Part shown: piece after piece, positions 8,901 to 17,025 of the stretch | Layout: every line of letters starts with the position of its first letter | How positions within the stretch are numbered: the first letter of the stretch is position 1 | Source of the DNA: DASRRB01 sp036732755 | GTDB taxonomy: Bacteria; Planctomycetota; B15-G4; SIAN01 | Direction of reading: 5' to 3' | Assembly (NCBI GenBank): GCA_036732755.1 | Contig: DAINBU010000028.1 | Coordinates: 1-45,608, forward strand | Length of the DNA: 45,608 nucleotides | The notes under the pieces: model-generated | Databases searched by the model: none | What the model saw: only the letters and a program-made list of their open reading frames with translations | What the model was told of the DNA's origin: nothing | Translations under genes and position numbers: made by a program

Positions 8901-8906
8901 CTCCTT
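8901..8906 (-). promoter_or_regulatory. Ribosome binding site fixing the start at 8893
   Basis: AAGGAG on the minus strand, seven bases before the ATG at 8893. It supports this start over the upstream in-frame ATG at 8944. Confidence 0.7.
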
Positions 8907-9032
8907 CCGCCGCGGCGCCGCTCGCGCGCGCGCCGTCGGCGCATGAATCGGCGGCCGTCGAGCCGCCGCGGGACTGCGGCGCGCCACCGCGGCGACGCCG
9001 ACGCGGAAGGAGTCGCGGACCGGACGCGTCGG

Positions 9033-10352
9033 TTACAGGTCGTCCGGAAACGGGAACGGCTGCACGTCGGCGACCGCCGCCGCTCCGGTGAGCAACAGGT
9101 GGAGCCGGTCGACGCCGAGCGCGATCCCGGCGCAGGGCGGCAGCCCCGAGCGCAGCGCCGTCAGGAACGCCGCGTCGATCGGGAGCGCGGCCCCGCCCGC
9201 GCGCACGCGCTCGTCGCTCTCGGCGCGCAGCCGCCGCTCCTGCTCGGCCGCGTCGCGCAGCTCCTGGAACGCGTTGCCGAGCTCGATGCCCGCGACGTAG
9301 ACCTCGAAGCGGCGCGCGACGCGCGGGTCGGCGGCGTCGCGCTCGGCGAGCGCCGCGTGGCGCGCCGGGTAGGCGTGGAGGAAGGTCGGCCGCGCGACGC
9401 CGAGGTGCGGCTCGACCAGCTCGATCAGGATCCGGAAGTAGGCCGAGTCGGCGCGCGCGCGCGGGCCGCCGACCGCGCGCACCCAGTGCGACGGCAGCGT
9501 CGCGAGGAAGCGCTCGTCGTCGCCGTCGAGGTAGGGCGCGAGGTCGACGTCGGCGTGGCGGCGGAACGTGTCGGCCACCGTGATCCACTCGCCCGGCCGT
9601 GCCACGTCGCAGCCGCGGCCGCCGCGCTCGATCCGGGTCGGGACGGCGAGCGCCGCCGCGCCCTGCGCCAGCAGCCGCTCGACGTCGCGCGCGATCGCCT
9701 CGAGCCCCTCGAACGCGCGATACCACTCGCAGAGCGTGAACTCGGGCGAGTGCAGCGGCGAGTTCTCGTCGGGGCCGTCGCGGAAGCCGCGGCCGAGCTG
9801 GAAGATCCGCTCGCAGCCCATCGCGAGCAGCCGCTTCATCGCGTACTCGGGAGAGGTCGCGAGCCAGAGCGGCGTCGCGCTGCGCCGGCCGTGGAACGCC
9901 GTCTCGAACGGACGCAGGTGCGGCTCCTGGCCCGGCGCGCCGAGCAACGTCGGCGTCTCGACCTCGAGGAAGCCCTCGGCGCGAAAGCCGGCGCGGATCG
10001 CCGCGAGCAGTCGGTCGCGCGCGCGCAATTCATCGCGCCGCCGCGGCCATCCGGCGTCGTCCCACTCGGGCGTCTCGCCCGCCTCGAGCGCCGGCAGGCC
10101 GAGCACGTCGCAGCGGTCGGCGGCGAAGCGCCCTTCGGCGCCGACCTGGCCGTGCGCGCGCAGCCACGAGCCGACGACGGTGATCGGCACGGCGCCCACG
10201 ACCTCCACCTCCCCCGACTCGTCGCGCAGCGTCAGCGCGCCGGGACGGACCGCGACGACGCGGCCGGCGATCCAGGAGGGAGGGGCGGGGGTGCCCGCGC
10301 CGCCCGCGAGCTCGCCGATCCGCCGGTCGCGCAGGGGCGCCTCGTCGCTCAT
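9033..10352 (-). CDS. epmA: EpmA/GenX-like class II lysyl-tRNA synthetase paralogue
   Basis: Relative of the class II LysRS catalytic core. EpmA (PoxA/GenX) family members attach (R)-beta-lysine or lysine to elongation factor P instead of tRNA. The 439-residue protein has a degenerate N-terminal OB-like part (residues 25-85, WIAGRVVAVRPGALTLRDE) and a class II core. The core carries motif 2 (GRGFRDGPDENSPLHSPEF, then LCEWYRAF), the substrate-pocket segment AGIELGNAFQELRD and motif 3 (CAGIALGVDRLHLLL). A full LysRS would be about 500 residues with a complete OB domain. It starts 22 bp after the asnS stop, so asnS-epmA probably form one transcript. No efp or epmB is in the window, so the EF-P role rests on family knowledge. 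Confidence 0.82.
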   Translation of the reverse strand: MSDEAPLRDRRIGELAGGAGTPAPPSWIAGRVVAVRPGALTLRDESGEVEVVGAVPITVVGSWLRAHGQVGAEGRFAADRCDVLGLPALEAGETPEWDDAGWPRRRDELRARDRLLAAIRAGFRAEGFLEVETPTLLGAPGQEPHLRPFETAFHGRRSATPLWLATSPEYAMKRLLAMGCERIFQLGRGFRDGPDENSPLHSPEFTLCEWYRAFEGLEAIARDVERLLAQGAAALAVPTRIERGGRGCDVARPGEWITVADTFRRHADVDLAPYLDGDDERFLATLPSHWVRAVGGPRARADSAYFRILIELVEPHLGVARPTFLHAYPARHAALAERDAADPRVARRFEVYVAGIELGNAFQELRDAAEQERRLRAESDERVRAGGAALPIDAAFLTALRSGLPPCAGIALGVDRLHLLLTGAAAVADVQPFPFPDDL

Positions 10353-10374
10353 CGCGGGAGGAGCGCGGCGGCGC

Positions 10375-11673
10375 TCACGGCACGATGCGGTAGAGCATGC
10401 GCGGATACGGGATGCACTCGCGCACGTGGTGGGTTCCGCAGATCCACGCGGTGGTGCGCTCGACCCCGAGCCCGAAGCCGGCGTGCGGCACGCTGCCGTA
10501 GCGGCGCAGGTCGAGGTACCACTCGAACGCCTCCTTCGGCAGCTGGTGCTCGGCGATCATCTTCTCGAGGAAGGCGAGGTCGGTCGCGCGCTCGCCGCCG
10601 CCGATGATCTCGCCGTAGCCCTCGGGCGCGAGCAGGTCGCAGCCGAGCGCGAGGCGGTCGTCCTGCGGGTCGCGCTTCGCATAGAAGGCCTTGATCGCGG
10701 CCGGGAAACGGTGCACGAGGAGCGGCTTCTCGAACTGGCCGCTGATCTCCGCCTCGTCGGGCGCGCCGAAGTCGCCGCCCCACTCGAAGGGGTGGCCCTT
10801 CTTCGTCAGGAGGTCGACCGCCTCGGTGTAGCTCATGCGCGGGAAGGGCTTCTGGACCTTCTCGAGCTTCGCGACGTCCCGTTCGAGGACCTTCAACTCG
10901 GGCAGGCGGTCCTTCACGACGCAGCCCACGACGTAGGTGACGAGGTCCTCCATCAGGACCATCACGTCTTCGAGCGTCCCGAAGGCGATTTCCGGCTCGA
11001 CCATCCAGAACTCGGTCAGGTGGCGGCGCGTCTTGCTCTTCTCCGCGCGGAAGGTCGGGCCGAAGCAGTAGACCTTGCCGAACGCCATCGCGGAGGCCTC
11101 GGCGTAGAGCTGGCCGCTCTGGCTCAGGTAGGCCTTCTCGTCGTCGAAGTACGGGACCTCGAAGAGCGTCGTCGTCCCCTCGCACGCCGACGGCGTGAAG
11201 ATCGGCGAGTCGACGCAGAGAAAACCGCGATCGTCGAAGAAGTCGCGGATCGCCTTGATGATGCGGGCGCGGATGCGCAGCGTCGCGTGCTGCTTCCTGC
11301 TGCGGATCCAGAGGTGGCGCCGCTCGAGCAGGAACTCGGGAGAGTGCTCCTTCTTGGTGATCGGGTAGGGCTCGGCGACGCCGACGATCTCCGCCGACTC
11401 CAGCCCGATCTCGACGCCGAGCGCCTGGCGCGGCGCCGCCTTGACCGTGCCGCGCACGACGAGCGAGCTCTCCTGCGGCAGCGCGCCGAGCTTCTCGAAC
11501 AGCTCGGGCGGGAGCTCCGGCGCGAAGGCGACGGCCTGGACGATCGACGTCCCGTCGCGGATCTCGAGGAAGTGCAGCTTGCCGCTCGAGCGGCGGTTGT
11601 AGAGCCAGCCGCGGACCTCGACCTTCTGGCCGACGAGCCCGGGGAGGCTCTCGGCCGACGCGACCGTCGTCAT
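10375..11673 (-). CDS. asnS: Asparaginyl-tRNA synthetase
   Basis: Charges tRNA(Asn) with asparagine in the cytoplasm. The 432-residue class IIb synthetase has an N-terminal OB anticodon-binding domain (VEVRGWLYNRRSSGKLHFLE) and a catalytic core. SQSGQLYAEASAMAFGKVY is followed by motif 2 GPTFRAEKSKTRRHLTEFW and VEPE, and motif 3 is GFGLGVERTTAW. The RHLTEFWMVEPE form is that of AsnRS rather than AspRS. The ATG at 11673 has GGAG eight bases upstream and fits the family start; the frame runs 13 codons further without support. Direct Asn charging means the GatCAB amidotransferase encoded at 28692-31952 is not needed for Asn-tRNA here. Confidence 0.95.
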   Translation of the reverse strand: MTTVASAESLPGLVGQKVEVRGWLYNRRSSGKLHFLEIRDGTSIVQAVAFAPELPPELFEKLGALPQESSLVVRGTVKAAPRQALGVEIGLESAEIVGVAEPYPITKKEHSPEFLLERRHLWIRSRKQHATLRIRARIIKAIRDFFDDRGFLCVDSPIFTPSACEGTTTLFEVPYFDDEKAYLSQSGQLYAEASAMAFGKVYCFGPTFRAEKSKTRRHLTEFWMVEPEIAFGTLEDVMVLMEDLVTYVVGCVVKDRLPELKVLERDVAKLEKVQKPFPRMSYTEAVDLLTKKGHPFEWGGDFGAPDEAEISGQFEKPLLVHRFPAAIKAFYAKRDPQDDRLALGCDLLAPEGYGEIIGGGERATDLAFLEKMIAEHQLPKEAFEWYLDLRRYGSVPHAGFGLGVERTTAWICGTHHVRECIPYPRMLYRIVP

Positions 11674-11740
11674 CCCAATCGCTCCAACACGCGCTCGCCC
11701 CTTCGATCCCACTCGCCCTGGCCCGTTCGCGCCGTTTCGT

Positions 11741-12406
11741 TCAGGGGAAGATCTCGTGCGCCGCGCGCAGCACGACGTCGGTGACCTGCCCGTCGGCGAC
11801 CGTCACCGTCCCCTTGTACGTCATGCCGGCGCGCCGCGCCTCGACGGGGATGCGCAACTCGTCGCCGGCCGCCCCTTCGACCGGGTCGGCGAGCACGTGG
11901 ACCATCTCGAAGCCGCGCTGCGCGAGCGAGCGGCGCATCCGGCCGTGCAGGCCGCCCTCGTCGTCGCCGGCGTACTCGGTGCGCGCACGCTGCTCGTCGA
12001 TGCGGATGCGGACGTCGCCGAGGATCACCTCGAGACGGGCGAGGCGGTCGAGCAGCGGCGCGACGTCGGCGGCGACCAACGGCTTGGGGAGGCGGCCGAC
12101 GTCCTCGCGCAGCGCGCGCAGCTGGTCGTCGGCGGCGCGCATGCGCTCGCCGAGGTCGAGGGGCTTCAGCAGCGCCGCGACCTGCGCCTCGCGCACCATC
12201 CCGTCGGGGCCCTGCAGCGTGTCGAGGCGCCGCACGATCGCGCCGATCCGCCGCTGCGAAGCGGCGAACAGCACGACGGAGACGGCCGTCGCGGCGAGCG
12301 CGACGATCAGGACGAGCCCGGGATCGATCGGCACGGAAATCCGGTCCTCGACGACGATGACGCGGAACGAGCAGGCGATCGTAGGAGCGCCGCGGAATCG
12401 AAGCAA
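11741..12406 (-). CDS. Membrane-anchored coiled-coil protein of unknown function
   Basis: Not recognised. One hydrophobic segment near residues 29-50 (LVLIVALAATAVSVVLFAAS) anchors it. A helical, probably coiled-coil stretch follows (RRIGAIVRRLDTLQ, then DDQLRALREDVGRLP and LLDRLARLEVILGDVRIRID). A C-terminal domain of about 60 residues ends EARRAGMTYKGTVTVADG and VLRAAHEIFP. The ATG at 12406 gives 221 residues. A GTG at 12334, preceded by GAGG, would start just before the membrane segment and may be the real start. It lies between the TPR-like gene and asnS on the same strand. Confidence 0.65.
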   Translation of the reverse strand: MLRFRGAPTIACSFRVIVVEDRISVPIDPGLVLIVALAATAVSVVLFAASQRRIGAIVRRLDTLQGPDGMVREAQVAALLKPLDLGERMRAADDQLRALREDVGRLPKPLVAADVAPLLDRLARLEVILGDVRIRIDEQRARTEYAGDDEGGLHGRMRRSLAQRGFEMVHVLADPVEGAAGDELRIPVEARRAGMTYKGTVTVADGQVTDVVLRAAHEIFP

Positions 12407-12436
12407 ACGGCGCTGCGCGGCGCGCCCGCCGACGGC

Positions 12437-13201
12437 TCAGCCGCCGCCCGGCTGCTTCGACAGGACGTCGACGATCCCCTGGATATTCTCGGCATTGGGA
12501 TAGGTGGGATACTTCTTCAGCAGCTCGCGGTAGGTCGTGAGCACCTTGTCGAAGTCGTGGTAGCGGCCGTTCTCGAGGAACAGCGCGCCGTAGCCCTCGA
12601 GCGCCTCCGCCTCGGTGGTCGGATCGCCGCGCGCGTTCTGGAAGCCGTTGCGCGCGGCGCGGAAGTCCTCCTCCTTGCCCGTTCCCTGGTACTTCAGGAA
12701 GCAGGCGTTCGCGAGGTCGAGCTCGACGCGCGAGTGCTGCGTCCCATCCGAATGCACCAGCGCGTTGCTCAGGACCTTGATCGATTCGTCGATCAGGCCG
12801 AGCGCACGGCAGACCTTCGCGAGTTTCAGGCTGGCGTCGATCGCCTCGGGATGGCGCTTCACCGCGTCGTCGAGGACGAGCTTCGCTTCGGAGAGCTTCT
12901 TCGTGTCCTTGTTCGAGGGGTTTCCCAGCGCCATCCGGATCAGCAGATCGGCGAGCAGCTCGCTCGCGCCGGTGAGCTCGGGGTCGCCCCTCAGCTCCTT
13001 CTTGAGCGCCGCGATCACCTCGGCGCGGCGCGCGTCGTCGGGGCCGCCGCCGGGATCGTCGGCGGGTGGCGGCGCGAGGAGTTCGCCGCGCCACTCCCCC
13101 CAGCGCGCCTCGCGCTGGTACGCCGTCCACTTCGTCCAGCCGTAGAAGCCCGCCCCCGCGACGGCGAGGGCGACGATGATGGGGAGGACGGGCTTTCTCA
13201 C
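12437..13201 (-). CDS. Membrane-anchored TPR-like protein
   Basis: 254 residues from a GTG start, with GAGGAAG about 11 bases upstream. The N-terminal MRKPVLPIIVALAVAGAG is a basic-hydrophobic anchor or signal peptide. After a Pro/Asp/Gly-rich linker (residues 42-58) come paired helices of TPR type, such as SEAKLVLDDAVKRHPEAI, DASLKLAKVCRALGLIDESI and LTTYRELLKKYPTYPNAE. TPRs are protein-binding scaffolds; the partner is unknown. The first 14 codons and the ribosome site recur, altered, just beyond the assembly gap at 13269-13310, which suggests a tandem paralogue or an unresolved assembly overlap. Confidence 0.75.
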   Translation of the reverse strand: MRKPVLPIIVALAVAGAGFYGWTKWTAYQREARWGEWRGELLAPPPADDPGGGPDDARRAEVIAALKKELRGDPELTGASELLADLLIRMALGNPSNKDTKKLSEAKLVLDDAVKRHPEAIDASLKLAKVCRALGLIDESIKVLSNALVHSDGTQHSRVELDLANACFLKYQGTGKEEDFRAARNGFQNARGDPTTEAEALEGYGALFLENGRYHDFDKVLTTYRELLKKYPTYPNAENIQGIVDVLSKQPGGG

Positions 13202-13225
13202 GCTGGGTCCGCTTCCTCGGGAAGG
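13160..13225. repeat. Direct repeat, left copy, at the assembly gap
   Basis: Matches 13269-13334 without indels at 55 of 66 positions. It covers the start, ribosome site and first 14 codons of the TPR-like gene. All 11 differences are transitions, and ten of them are G here and A in the right copy. Confidence 0.85.
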
Positions 13226-13258
13226 CGCCCGCGCACGCGCTCGACGTTCTTCGCCGCG

Positions 13259-13268
13259 NNNNNNNNNN
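13259..13268. other. Assembly gap (10 Ns)
   Basis: Ten undetermined bases, probably a scaffold join of unknown true length. The flanks carry the two copies of a near-identical 66-bp repeat, so sequence or a whole gene copy may be missing here. Confidence 0.98.
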
Positions 13269-13310
13269 GACGGTGAGGGCGACGATGATAAAAAAGACGG
13301 GCTTTCTCAC
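13269..13310 (-). CDS. First 14 codons of a possible second copy of the TPR-like gene, cut by the gap
   Basis: From a GTG at 13310 this reads MRKPVFFIIVALTV, against MRKPVLPIIVALAV in the intact gene at 12437-13201. The GAGGAAG ribosome site is kept at the same distance. The rest would lie in the gap. Either this is a tandem paralogue collapsed in assembly or it is a contig end overlapping its neighbour. Confidence 0.4.
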
Positions 13311-13334
13311 ACTGGGTCCGCTTCCTCAAAAAGA
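13269..13334. repeat. Direct repeat, right copy, at the assembly gap
   Basis: Altered copy of 13160-13225. Blocks of G become A: GGGG to AAAA at 13290-13293, GGG to AAA at 13328-13330, plus single changes. One C becomes T at 13274. Confidence 0.85.
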
Positions 13335-13443
13335 GCTTCGCGCGAAAGAGCATGCCGACGAGGATGCGACCTCGCATCCAGGACCGCTTCGGGGCTCGTC
13401 GGGGGCCCCTCGGACACCGCTCGCGCGCGGCGCCCTTCGACAT

Positions 13444-13457
13444 CAGGAGACGGGAAC
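13444..13457. repeat. Short repeat CAGGAGACGGGAAC, copy 1
   Basis: Matches CAGGAGACGGGGAC at 14001-14014 in 13 of 14 positions, in direct orientation 557 bp apart. The two copies bracket the small Cys-rich ORF. Confidence 0.5.
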
Positions 13458-13497
13458 GACTTCCGGACTCAGGCCGTCGGAGTCGAGGCTGCGGAGC

Positions 13498-13737
13498 TCA
13501 ACCGTCCCCGGCCTCGCGCTCGAGGGCGGGCAGCGGCTGCCGTGCCGGCGGATTGCGCGGCGCGACGTGCAGGATCTCGGAGTCGAGAACCGTCCCGCAC
13601 CGGTTGCAGATCAGCCGGACCTGCACCCGCCCCTCGTCATCGAGGAGCTTCTCCTCGCGCGCATTGAGGATGCTGCACGAGCAATCCCTGAAGACCGTCC
13701 CCATCCAGGGTCTCCCGCTGAAGATGCCGATCGCCAT
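13498..13737 (-). CDS. Small Cys-rich, zinc-ribbon-like protein
   Basis: A 79-residue reading from an ATG at 13737, with AGAGGGAAGG six bases upstream. Not recognised as a family. It has Cys-x-Cys (FRDCSCSIL) and, about 23 residues later, Cys-x2-Cys (LICNRCGTVLDSEI), spaced like a small zinc ribbon. The tail is Pro/Arg-rich (APRNPPARQPLPALE). An alternative start is the ATG at 13704. The frame stays open further upstream to 14088, but that part has no protein-like character. Codon third positions are less GC-rich than in the housekeeping genes. The gene stands alone beside the assembly gap, so it may be acquired DNA or chance. Confidence 0.4.
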   Translation of the reverse strand: MAIGIFSGRPWMGTVFRDCSCSILNAREEKLLDDEGRVQVRLICNRCGTVLDSEILHVAPRNPPARQPLPALEREAGDG

Positions 13738-14204
13738 GGCAGCCTTCCCTCTCACAACAACCTCAAGCGCCTGCCTGGCGTCAGCCAGAGATCCCGGGCC
13801 AACCGCCTTCCCTGATGCAGCGTCACTGTGGTCGTCCCAGTCGTCTCCTCCGCCCCCCTTCTCTTCCCGAGGCCCAGCCGCACCACACGGCACGTCTGGA
13901 TGGACGTCCGAAACGCATCGTGGATGCGGGCCGGACGTCGCCGCTTGGATGGGAAGCCGCGCCGATGAAGTTCCCGTGAATTCCCTCTCCCGGTCAGATC
14001 CAGGAGACGGGGACAGGCTCAACACCAGGTCTTCCACATCCACATCGGCTAGTCGCCGGCCGCACCGGGGGTGACAGTCCGCACCCATCGGTCCTCCCGG
14101 GGGCGACGGTGCCGTTACACTCCTCCGCCCCGCGGCCGGCGCGACGGCCGCGACGCATTCGCGCCGCGGCGCGCGGCGCCCCGGGAGCGCGAGGAACCCT
14201 GTCG
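13738..14204. other. 467-bp intergenic region before polA
   Basis: No convincing gene. It holds the second CAGGAGACGGGGAC repeat (14001-14014) and less GC-rich stretches around 13740-14000. A TTACACT at 14115-14121 could be a weak -10 element for polA, but no -35 is visible at the right distance. Confidence 0.6.
14001..14014. repeat. Short repeat CAGGAGACGGGGAC, copy 2
   Basis: Partner of 13444-13457. It continues into AGGCTCAACACC, which is not shared with copy 1. Confidence 0.5.
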
Positions 14205-16958
14205 ATGTCCGCAGCCCCCGGAGGCGACCCGACCCTCTTCCTGGTCGACGGCTCGGCGCTGGCCTACCGGTCGCACTTCGCTTTCATCCGCAGCCCGCTG
14301 CTGACGCGTACGGGCGAGAACGTCTCCGCGATCTTCGGCTTCACGCACGCCCTGCTGCGCATCCTCGAGCGCGAGCAGCCGACCCACTGGGCCGTCGTCT
14401 TCGACACCAAGGAGCCGACCTTCCGCCACGAAAAGTACCCCGAGTACAAGGCGACGCGCGAGCGCATGCCCGACGAGCTGGTCGCGCAACTGCCCGGCAT
14501 GCGCGAGGTGATCGCGGCGCTGAACGTCCCGCTGCTCGAGAAGCCGGGCTTCGAGGCCGACGACATCATCGCGACGCTGGCGCGCAAGGCCGAAGCGGCC
14601 GGATTCGAGGTCCGGATCGTCTCGGGCGACAAGGACTTCTGCCAGCTCGTCACGCCGAAGATCAAGCTCTACACGCCGGGCAAGGGCGACGGCGCGCCCG
14701 AGGTGGTCGGCCCCGACGAGGTGCCGGCGCGCATGCAGGCGCGCGCCGATCAGATCGTCGACCTGCTCGCCCTCATGGGCGACGCGTCGGACAACGTGCC
14801 GGGCGTGCCGAAGGTCGGCGCCAAGACCGCGGCCGAGCTGCTCGCGAAGTTCGGGTCGCTCGACGCGCTCTACGCGCGGCTCGACGAGGTCGAGAAGCCG
14901 GCCCTCAAGAAGACGCTCGCCGAGCACAAGGACAGCGCTCTCCTCTCGAAAGAGCTCGTCACCCTCCACTTCGACGTCCCGCTCGAGAAGAAGGTCGCCG
15001 ACCTCGCGCGCCGCCCCGCCGATCCGGTCGCGACGCGCCGCCTGTTCCAGCACTACGAGTTCCGCTCGCTGCTCGACCGCGTCCCCGACGCGGGGGCAGC
15101 GGCGCCCGCGGCGCCGGCGCGCGACTACCGGATCGTGCGCGGCGGCGCGGAGCTGCGCGCCCTCGTGAAGGAGCTGCGCGCGGCGCCGATCTTCACGTTC
15201 GACACCGAGACGACCGGCATCGACCCGCTGCGCTGCGAGCTGGTCGGCATCTCGCTCTGCTGCAAGGCGGGCGCGGCGGCCTACCTGCCGTTCCGCCAGC
15301 CGGGCGAGGGGCTCTTCAGCGCGGCGAGCGGGACGTCCGGGATCGAGAAGGACGAAGCACTCACCGAGCTGCGCGAGCTTCTCGCCGACCCCAAGCACGC
15401 CAAGGCCGGCCAGAACGCGAAGTACGACCTGCACGTGCTCGGGCGTCACGGCTTCCCGGTGCGCGGCGTGACGTTCGACACGATGATCGCCCACTACTGC
15501 GTCGAGCCGTCGGCCGCGAGCCACTCGATCGACGCGCTCGCGCTCCAGTACTTCAACCACGTGAAGATCAAGACGACCGACCTGATCGGCACCGGCAAGA
15601 AGCAGGTGACGATGGACAAGGTCCCGGTCGAGAAGGTCGGCGAGTACGCCTGCGAGGACGCCGACTTCACCTTCCGCTGCATCGAGCCGCTGAAGCGCGG
15701 CCTCAAGGCGGGCGCCGTCCTGAAGCTCTACGAAGAGCTCGAGATGCCGCTGCTCTTCGTCCTCGAGAAGATGGAGGACGCCGGCGTCGCGCTCGACGGG
15801 AAGGCGCTCGACGAGATGGGGGTGAAGTTCGCCGCGCGCGCCGCCGAGCTCGAGAAGAAGATCCACGAGCTCGCCGGCGAGCCGTTCAACGTGAAGTCGA
15901 CGCAGCAGCTCGCCGACGTCCTCTACGTCAAGCTCAAGGTGCACGAGCAGCTCGGCATCAAGAAGGTGCCGCGCACGGAGACCGGCTTCTCGACCAACGC
16001 CGAGTTCCTCGAGCAGCTGGAGAGCCACCCGCTGGTCGCGGCCGTCCTCGAATACCGCCAGCTCGAGAAGCTGCGCTCGACCTATCTCGAGACGCTGCCG
16101 AAGCTGGTGAATCCCGCGACGGGGCGGCTCCACACCTCGTTCAACCAGGCGGTCGCCGCGACCGGCCGCCTCTCCAGCGCCGACCCCAACCTCCAGAACA
16201 TCCCGATCCGCACCGAGCTCGGGCGCGAGATCCGGCGCGCCTTCAAGTCGCGCTTCGCGGGCGGCACGCTCGTCTCGGCCGACTACTCGCAGGTCGAGCT
16301 GCGCCTGCTCGCCCACCTCTCCAAGGACGAGAACCTCGTCGCCGCCTTCGGCCGCGGCGAGGACATCCACCGCCGCACCGCGTCGCTCGTCTTCCACGTG
16401 CCGCTGGAGCAGGTGCCGGGCGAGCTGCGCTCGCGCGCCAAGGCGATCAACTTCGGGATCATCTACGGCATGGGCGCGCAGCGCCTCGCGCGCGAGACCG
16501 GCCTCACGTTCACGGAAGCCCAGGCGTTCATCGCGCGCTACTTCGAGGTCTTCACCGGCGTCCGCAAGTGGCTCGACGCGACGCTCGAGCAGGCGACGCG
16601 CGACGGCTACGTGACGACGCTGCTCGGCCGCCGCCGCGCCATCCCGGAGATCCACTCCGAGGACCCGCGCATCCAGGCCAACGCGCGCAACGTCGCCGTG
16701 AATACTCCGTTGCAGGGAACCGCAGCGGACCTGATCAAGCTCGCGATGCTCGCCGTCGACCGCGAGCTCGCCAAGGCGAAGCTCGAGTCGTGCATGATCC
16801 TCCAGGTGCACGACGAGCTCGTCTTCGACGTGGCGCCGGGCGAGGGCGACCGTGTGAAGAAGCTCGCCAAGACGTGCATGGAGACGGCGCTCGACCTCTC
16901 CGTCCCGCTCAAGGTCGACGTCGGCGAAGGCGCGAGCTGGCTCGACGCGCACGGCTGA
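14205..16958 (+). CDS. polA: DNA polymerase I
   Basis: Gap-filling and Okazaki-fragment-processing polymerase. The 917-residue protein has all three domains. The 5' nuclease (residues 1-290) has LFLVDGSALAYRSHFAF, GFEADDIIATLA, VSGDKDFCQL and GDASDNVPGVPKVG. The 3'-5' proofreading domain (about 310-510) keeps its acidic residues in FTFDTETTGID, GQNAKYDLHVLG and YACEDADFTF, so it should be active. The polymerase domain has motif A DYSQVELRLLAHLS, motif B RSRAKAINFGIIYGMGAQR and motif C LQVHDELVFDV. The ATG at 14205 follows GAGGAA by nine bases. The frame is open 32 codons upstream, but that part is Arg/Pro-rich and non-homologous. Confidence 0.97.
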   Translation: MSAAPGGDPTLFLVDGSALAYRSHFAFIRSPLLTRTGENVSAIFGFTHALLRILEREQPTHWAVVFDTKEPTFRHEKYPEYKATRERMPDELVAQLPGMREVIAALNVPLLEKPGFEADDIIATLARKAEAAGFEVRIVSGDKDFCQLVTPKIKLYTPGKGDGAPEVVGPDEVPARMQARADQIVDLLALMGDASDNVPGVPKVGAKTAAELLAKFGSLDALYARLDEVEKPALKKTLAEHKDSALLSKELVTLHFDVPLEKKVADLARRPADPVATRRLFQHYEFRSLLDRVPDAGAAAPAAPARDYRIVRGGAELRALVKELRAAPIFTFDTETTGIDPLRCELVGISLCCKAGAAAYLPFRQPGEGLFSAASGTSGIEKDEALTELRELLADPKHAKAGQNAKYDLHVLGRHGFPVRGVTFDTMIAHYCVEPSAASHSIDALALQYFNHVKIKTTDLIGTGKKQVTMDKVPVEKVGEYACEDADFTFRCIEPLKRGLKAGAVLKLYEELEMPLLFVLEKMEDAGVALDGKALDEMGVKFAARAAELEKKIHELAGEPFNVKSTQQLADVLYVKLKVHEQLGIKKVPRTETGFSTNAEFLEQLESHPLVAAVLEYRQLEKLRSTYLETLPKLVNPATGRLHTSFNQAVAATGRLSSADPNLQNIPIRTELGREIRRAFKSRFAGGTLVSADYSQVELRLLAHLSKDENLVAAFGRGEDIHRRTASLVFHVPLEQVPGELRSRAKAINFGIIYGMGAQRLARETGLTFTEAQAFIARYFEVFTGVRKWLDATLEQATRDGYVTTLLGRRRAIPEIHSEDPRIQANARNVAVNTPLQGTAADLIKLAMLAVDRELAKAKLESCMILQVHDELVFDVAPGEGDRVKKLAKTCMETALDLSVPLKVDVGEGASWLDAHG

Positions 16959-17010
16959 CGCCTTCGACGAACCGCGGCGAGCGCGGGTACGTTGGAGACC
17001 TCCGGGCAGC

Positions 17011-17017
17011 GAAGGAG
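17011..17017 (+). promoter_or_regulatory. Ribosome binding site fixing the start at 17026
   Basis: GAAGGAG eight bases before the ATG at 17026. It favours that ATG over the in-frame GTG at 17017, which overlaps the site. Confidence 0.7.
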
Positions 17018-17025
17018 TGCGCGAG

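Noticed and set aside
13160..13334. Diversity-generating retroelement template/variable repeat pair
   Set aside because: The A-biased differences look similar at first, but the repeat is short, lies at a gene start rather than a 3' end, and no reverse transcriptase is present.
13198..13443. ORF reading through the Ns on the minus strand
   Set aside because: It is joined only by undetermined bases and has no ribosome site or protein-like continuity.
13738..14088. Upstream extension of the small Cys-rich ORF to 196 residues
   Set aside because: The extra part is low-complexity, contains the 14-bp repeat and has no family-like segment.
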